Shown here piece after piece: positions 59,057 to 64,000 of a DNA stretch of 64,000 bases; position 1 is the stretch's first letter; the number at the start of each line of letters is the position of its first letter. The stretch is from Spongospora subterranea f. sp. subterranea. Taxonomy: Eukaryota; Endomyxa: Phytomyxea; Phytomyxea; Plasmodiophorida. Made by a program: the position numbers and the translations under genes. The notes beneath the pieces are model-generated. The model did no database searches. It saw only the letters and a program-made list of their open reading frames with translations, and was not told the origin of the DNA. The stretch spans positions 43,660 through 107,659 of the forward strand of contig JAUGWO010000003.1 of assembly GCA_049724395.1 (NCBI GenBank), in the 5' to 3' direction.

Positions 59057-59172
59057 AGAGACACGATTTCCTCAACAACTGTGTACTACGAAATCGAATG
59101 CTGTATTGGAATGGAGTTTTTTGGTCACAATCGTAATATGATCGGCCCCTAACACTGATTGATTGATGCGCT

Positions 59173-60270
59173 TCACTCTCCGACAACAGCTTCAGACTCT
59201 AAAGGCTTCTCATTGGACTTTTCAGTGACCACGTTGTCAGACATCGTGTTGGCGTTGTCATTTTCGCTATTACGTGCGGGGGACGCCGAGCGTGAACGCG
59301 AACGGGACCGTGATGAGCGGCGACGGGGTGAAGCTATATAGTTTTCGTTGAGTCGATAAAACCCAAATTGAACGTCAATGCTTAGCAACTAACCAGACCG
59401 GCTGACAGCTCGACGAGGCGAGGCACTACGCGAAGAGTGCTTGTAATCCGATGGGCAGTTACGTTCAAGATGTCCATCCTTGCCACAGCGGTAGCACCGG
59501 TTGCTGTAAAACATTTTTTGAGGTCGACGTGAACACAAAACAGATAAGCAACCAGGTGAAACCAGAAATGTTAAAACGACAAAAAAAGCACAGAACTGAG
59601 CAAATTTGAACAAGATTGCATACAAAAGCGGAGAGGGGTCGCTCGCCGCTGCAGATCAAAATTCCGAATATCGTATTACCTCCAATCTCCGGCAGAGCAG
59701 TCTCGGGCCCTAAGAACAACAACACAAGGAGAATCAGGATACAGCGAGGCGATGTGCAAAACGGTTTGCGATTGGCGGATTACCAGTGACCCTCTTTACC
59801 ACAGTTGTAGCATTTGCCACTGCCTGGAGCTGGACGCTCATCGCGACCACCACGACCGCTTCCACGTTCATCGCGATAGCTGTCGCGCCCTGTACAGCCA
59901 TGTTAGTTTGAAGTGAAAACATATTATTGGTAGTGAATCTGTAGAAAATGTGGTGGCAAATCGGACGTGCTGTTGAACTGACCATTGCCTCCACGAGGAT
60001 GGCGAGCCCGTTCCACAACCAATCGGACACCGTCCATGCGGTAGCCATCTAGCTCATAAACAGCGTCTTCGGCATCACGAGAATCCTCGAATTCTACAAA
60101 CCTGGAGAAACCGTTAATATCGAAAAAGGGGGGGGGAACATGTCGATTTACCCATAGTCGTGTTTCAGGTCGATATCAACGACCCGGCCGTACTTTGAAA
60201 ACAAATATTCGATATCGGATGTGCGCGAGCGTCGCGATATATTGCCGACGTAGAGGCGGGCCCGAGACAT
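59173..60270 (-). CDS. SR splicing factor with RRM and two CCHC zinc knuckles (RS2Z/SRSF7-like)
   Basis: Pre-mRNA splicing regulator, nuclear. Six minus-strand exons: 60270-60152, 60101-59983, 59889-59784, 59709-59680 (30 bases), 59503-59394, 59333-59173; 214 residues, all GT-AG, phases exact. RRM: RNP2 LYVGNI and RNP1 YGFVEFED. Then a Gly/Arg linker, knuckle 1 [14 protein letters not shown], knuckle 2 [14 protein letters not shown], then [14 protein letters not shown] and [18 protein letters not shown] (RS domain), and an acidic tail. Animal SRSF7 has one knuckle; two knuckles are typical of plant RS2Z proteins. Each knuckle is split by, or placed at, an exon boundary. Confidence 0.93.
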
Positions 60271-60780
60271 CTTTTTCCGACGATGTGGACGAGTGGCCGG
60301 TAACAGGTAGACGACGACAGAATAGGCGAGTGCCCGATCGCTATTAACCGGCTGAATTGGTGTCCGTGACGGACCTTGCCCGATCGACAGTCGGGCTGGA
60401 GTACACTAGGAGGCCGAGTCGACACACCCGTTCCGGTTCTCGACATAAAACACCGTAACAGGGCCGGCCCGGCCACGACAATGACTGGCTGCAAGCAACG
60501 CTGCGCCACCCATTTGGCCATGCCATCGGACTGACAGATAGGCAGATACACGTCAGCCGCTAGGGTTCCCGAATTTCGCTGTGTAGCTTCAGCTGCGAAT
60601 GTGGCGATATCTGTGTGATTGATTGTTTGATATCAATAGGATTGACATCGTGCAAATGGACGGAATGTGATCGTTTTTTTTTTGTGAAAAACGGGTTTCG
60701 ACGTTTGCATGTGTTGACGCACGTTGTGACGTTCGTATACGTTGGAGAACCAAATTCTTGAGTTTGACAATGAGCAAGGT
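60271..60780. other. Intergenic between MTHFS and the SR gene
   Basis: Holds the SR-gene promoter and the MTHFS 3' region. Minus-strand frames here are short. I see nothing else. Confidence 0.4.
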
Positions 60781-61510
60781 TTAGTTAGACATAATGGGTT
60801 TCCGGTGATATTCTAATCGATCAACGGGGATGTCGAACGTCTCGACTGGAACCTCTGTCACAATTTGCTGCGATAACGCCAGACCCACGACCAACGGCAG
60901 CGGCCGCCCATTGCTCGTATGCGCCACCCTCAACGCCGCTAGCCATTTATCGTAGTATCCTTTACCGTATCCTGGCAAATTCATGAATATATCGTTCATA
61001 AAGATCACCAATACTCCCATTACCCAATCTCCGGTTGTTGCCATCGAACGCCAATCCTGGAACGAAGATCAGATCAAGATCACAGGTGGCAAGCGCATCA
61101 TCTCGATGACATCCTTCAGATGGCTCAGGAATACCCCAACTACAGATTGGCGACGAGATCAGGTCGTTCACTGAATGCACCTCTAACATGGCCATGTTCT
61201 CAAGGCCATACGCCTTTGGTACATAAACCTTCTTGCCTTCATCGAAAGCCTGATAGAATAACGGCAAAGTCTGCCGACCGTAGTATCAGCGAACTGCATT
61301 GAAAACGGCCCAAAACTCAGGCAGTATCAATGGCACCTGAAATTCATAGGGAGTCGACATGAACAACGATATGGACTTGGCGTGTTGCCAGTAGCGTGAG
61401 GACATGATTGAGGTCGACAAGGCGGTACTCTGCATCTGGCGCTCGGCAGATGACATGGAGCGCAGCGTTGACTTGATCTGAGTTCGCATCACCGACTTGG
61501 CCGACTCCAT
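60781..61510 (-). CDS. MTHFS: 5-formyltetrahydrofolate cyclo-ligase (methenyltetrahydrofolate synthetase)
   Basis: Converts 5-formyl-THF to 5,10-methenyl-THF using ATP; cytosolic or mitochondrial one-carbon metabolism. Three minus-strand exons: 61510-61337, 61270-61024, 60971-60781, total 203 residues, the same as human. MRTQIKSTLRSMSSAERQMQ is the N-terminal helix; FDEGKKVYVPKAYG, ICSWGIPEP, LDLIFVPGLAFDGNNRRLG and the ATP loop YGKGYYDKWL follow in order; the last motif is split by a 52-base intron. The ATG at 61510 is chosen because it gives the family length, although the frame is open to 61600. Confidence 0.95.
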
Positions 61511-61867
61511 GATGGCGTCTCTCAGACCAAAGCCCGGCAGAAACCAGCCCAGCCTGACCTCAACCCCCCGCGGCAGTTGCCACAGGTTTGTGATAATCAC
61601 CGGGGGCCATCTAACGATGCCGCCGCCAGGCGAAATCCGATACTAGTTGTAGAATATAGACTTGAACGCATTTGCGAAATGAACGTGCCGTTTCGGGAGA
61701 ATAATATTAAAAAAAGTGTATTTTAGATATAAACGAGCAGTTGTAAACACTCTGTGTGCTTCCTCATATTACGATTGTGGAAGGCTTTTGCATACTGTTC
61801 CGCTTAGAGCTTAATATTTGGCTGGCAGCCTATAGAGGGAAGCCATCTCAGCATTTTGCATACAAAG

Positions 61868-62188
61868 CTAAGGTCTTGGTGCAAATACGAATACCTTGGC
61901 GTTGACGGTAGTGATTTGACTGCACTTAGACCTAATTTCGGCAATGCTCTGTTTCAAATCGTCGTCTTGTTCGCGGTCTTTACTGATCTGAAGAAACATA
62001 TCCCCCTTTTCTGAGATCAGCGAAGACAACTGATCCAGTTGTTTTAATAGACGAGGACGCCATTCGGACGACGGCGCCGGTAAAGAGAACGCAGACGACA
62101 GCTCCAGGAAAGCCTGCTCGAAGCTAGTCTCTACCGATCGCAGCAATCGCCGATACTGCCGCTGATCAACGTCCTCATCGTGATCCAT
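61868..62188 (-). CDS. Small unidentified helical protein, 106 residues
   Basis: Starts at the ATG at 62188 (MDHDEDVDQRQYRRLLRSVE). Mostly amphipathic helix: SFEQAFLELSSAFSLPAPSS, LLKQLDQLSSLISEKGDMFL, DDLKQSIAEIRSKCSQI. Size and helical pattern resemble small subunits of coiled-coil complexes (Mediator or BLOC-like), but there is no diagnostic motif. The frame is open upstream to 62332, so an earlier start is possible. Confidence 0.5.
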   Translation of the reverse strand: MDHDEDVDQRQYRRLLRSVETSFEQAFLELSSAFSLPAPSSEWRPRLLKQLDQLSSLISEKGDMFLQISKDREQDDDLKQSIAEIRSKCSQITTVNAKVFVFAPRP

Positions 62189-63009
62189 CAACCCGGCGCT
62201 ACGCAATTCCAGGGATATTAGCCGTACTGTACATCGCCACTGTTTCATACCCACGAGCGTTGCACTTTCTATATGTACATACACACCAGTGACTGTACTT
62301 GTAGGGCCCTGGTTGGGTCGACTCAAAAACAAGAGCTGTTACATGTCCGATTTCAGTAACATTGACCAGTTACGTTTCAGTCTTCGTAAGTTGAGATGTT
62401 AACAGGTTCCCCCCAAGAACGCAAATATGGCGTGTTGGAGATTTAGGGCAGACCCCGGTCAGCTGGTATGGAAAAAAGTAAAGTGCGCGTAGTGCGCGTA
62501 TTACGCGTTACAAAAACCGGAATACGTCGTACTAGGGAATCCGAGAATTTGCCCACCGAGAAACTGCCAATTTTAATGCAGAGTAGACCAACAGAGGTAG
62601 AGAAATATCGAGACATAAAATTTGAAAAAAATTGTCGCAAAAAATATTCCTGCGCGGACTGCGATCATGGACAGTTCATCCCGGACAGAGGGAGTATTAC
62701 TGTAGGAAATCACGGCCGATAATAGGCAAACACTTGGGGTTTGGACGATCTTCTTGAACTATTGATGAAGCGTCCTTCGATCGCTATTGCAAATGAACTT
62801 TCTTACCCACAAATTTCCTTTTCCATAAAAAATTCCTTGCCCACAAATTTCTTTGTCCATCAAAACTTCCTTGCCCACTAAGTTGATTTCATTAAAAACA
62901 TTCATCAAAGATTGTCAATCGATTAGCCGAGTCAATTGGCTGACAAACTTCTGATAAATTAACGACTGTTAATTTCGGATATACACTGGTCATAAGAACA
63001 TGATTAATT
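62189..63009. other. No resolvable gene
   Basis: A plus-strand frame at 62468-62722 is basic and Cys-containing (YSCADCDHGQFIPD) but isolated. Around 62805-62880 three near-identical phrases (CTTGCCCAC/TTTGTCCAT plus AAATTTC) form a short degenerate tandem repeat. Confidence 0.35.
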
Positions 63010-63735
63010 TTATGAAGTTGATTGCTGGGGTTCGGATTGAAACAAAACCATCTGAAAGCGTAGATTCGGTGCCATGAAATCTGATTGAATGATGCAGCGA
63101 CAACACTGACGTGTTATGAACTCGCTATAATCGTCTGTTGTTCGATATACTGAGCAATGCCACATGGAATATTTTATTGCCGATTGTGGGTAGCATTGCA
63201 ATATCTGGTGCAAGCATGTGAGAACATCTTTGGACGCTTGAACGACACAATTAGTAATTTGTTCAATCGTGATCGGGTCAGATGAATGTCCCGACGTAAA
63301 CTTGATAGCGCCCCATTCATCGTCTTGATTCATAGACTCCGAAAGTGCCGCACTTGGATTAAAACGGAATGAAAGATACCAGAAAGTTCGCAAGTATTCC
63401 TTTTCCATGCCAATATTTAAATGTAAATACATATGGGTTCGACTGGACGCTGAAACTGATTTTCAATATCAAAGAATTCGCCACTGTTATTTCAGCATAT
63501 ATGTCGCAGTGTTCTGAAAGAACAGCATTGAAAAACTTATATTATCTATACCATGCGAACCGCCATGGCTGTTGTCGACGGAACATACATCAATGGTTTG
63601 TTCATGTATCCAGAGTGCAATTGGGTTACCTGAAAAAGATGTGCGAATGACACTCTCAACGACGAATCCGGTCTCCGCACAATGACGAACAACAATAGTT
63701 ATGAATGACAGGTTCCCGGAGTCCAACAGGGCCAT
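63010..63735 (-). CDS. Unidentified protein, probably two exons
   Basis: Minus-strand blocks LLDSGNLSFITIVVRHCAET near 63730-63680 and a longer frame at 63432-63010 with SESMNQDDEWGAIKFTSGHS, TIEQITNCVVQASKDVLTCL and SEFITRQCCRCIIQSDFMAP. Composition is globular with many cysteines. The intron between them is not fixed and the family is not recognised. Confidence 0.4.
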
Positions 63736-64000
63736 TGTATCCTCGGTTCAAACAAAACAAGTTTGTGCCCTTAACTTGTTCAGGCAGTTGTATTGAGTGA
63801 ATATGCATGAGCAGCATACGAACCACATCTCCGAAGCTTTCGCTTTTTTCCTAACAGGCGCATCCCTAGAAGCAGCCCAGTTGTCAAAGATACAGCATTC
63901 GTAGAACTATCCAAACGCTTTCTTCGCATTATTAACTATTGTAAATCCCATTTGTCGGTCGAGCGGGATGTCAACCGATCTGATCGACGAAGTTGTGGTT
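63736..64000. other. Window end, no gene assigned
   Basis: The last 265 bases show a possible open stretch running off the right edge, but too little is visible to call. Confidence 0.3.

Overview
The window is nuclear DNA of a eukaryote with short GT-AG introns (about 40 to 350 bases), AATAAA-type poly(A) signals and the standard genetic code. The gene set points to a unicellular opisthokont on or near the fungal side that still has tubulin-modifying (flagellate-type) genes. Evidence for this: a type-2 2-isopropylmalate synthase (present in fungi, absent from animals), a fungal-style Zn2Cys6 regulator, an IS630-like transposase of the kind common in fungi, a tubulin-tyrosine-ligase-like protein, DNAJC11, and an SR protein with two zinc knuckles. 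The lineage is an inference: a zoosporic fungus, an aphelid or a unicellular holozoan all remain possible.

Layout. 1-2.7 kb: a lineage-specific single-pass membrane protein running off the left edge, then pogo-type transposase relics arranged head to head. 2.7-3.9 kb: peroxiredoxin 6, six exons. 3.9-8.6 kb: no resolvable gene, with decayed duplicates. 8.6-11.2 kb: intron-rich unidentified gene(s), one with a signal peptide. 12.7-14.3 kb: intronless, GC-rich LeuA. 14.9-15.7 kb: an unidentified gene. 16.7-17.8 kb: divergent histone H3/H4 pair with a perfect 21-bp inverted repeat between them. 18.0-21.3 kb: a host gene split by a TA-flanked 2.3-kb Tc1/mariner-IS630-type transposon. 21.6-24.5 kb: a LINE fragment and a second member of the membrane family. 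24.7-26.4 kb: a 40-bp minisatellite. 26.4-30.2 kb: two unidentified genes and NAT9. 30.8-36 kb: inverted duplications, a 67-bp minisatellite, RecQ-like helicase relics and a second LINE fragment. 36-40 kb: the Zn2Cys6 regulator, a foldback element and unidentified genes. 40.1-42.2 kb: a 37-bp minisatellite. 42.4-43.0 kb: a head-to-head pair of hAT relics. 43.6-50.1 kb: DNAJC11, a broken Gag-like fossil and proteasome alpha4 (PSMA7). 50.2-58.6 kb: two unresolved minus-strand genes and a TTLL gene. 58.7-64 kb: a small gene, the SR protein, 5-formyltetrahydrofolate cyclo-ligase (MTHFS) and unidentified genes.

The recognisable host genes are unrelated housekeeping functions (redox defence, leucine synthesis, chromatin, proteostasis, folate, splicing, tubulin modification) on both strands; there is no operon logic. 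The most unusual property is architectural. At least six short head-to-head inverted duplications lie in the window. Four are made of fragments from four different element families (pogo, hAT, RecQ-like helicase, LTR Gag-like), and there is also a foldback element and two perfect 21-bp inverted repeats. Transcribed through, such loci would fold into long hairpins, so a hairpin-siRNA role is a testable hypothesis; recombination scars or assembly artefacts are the alternatives.
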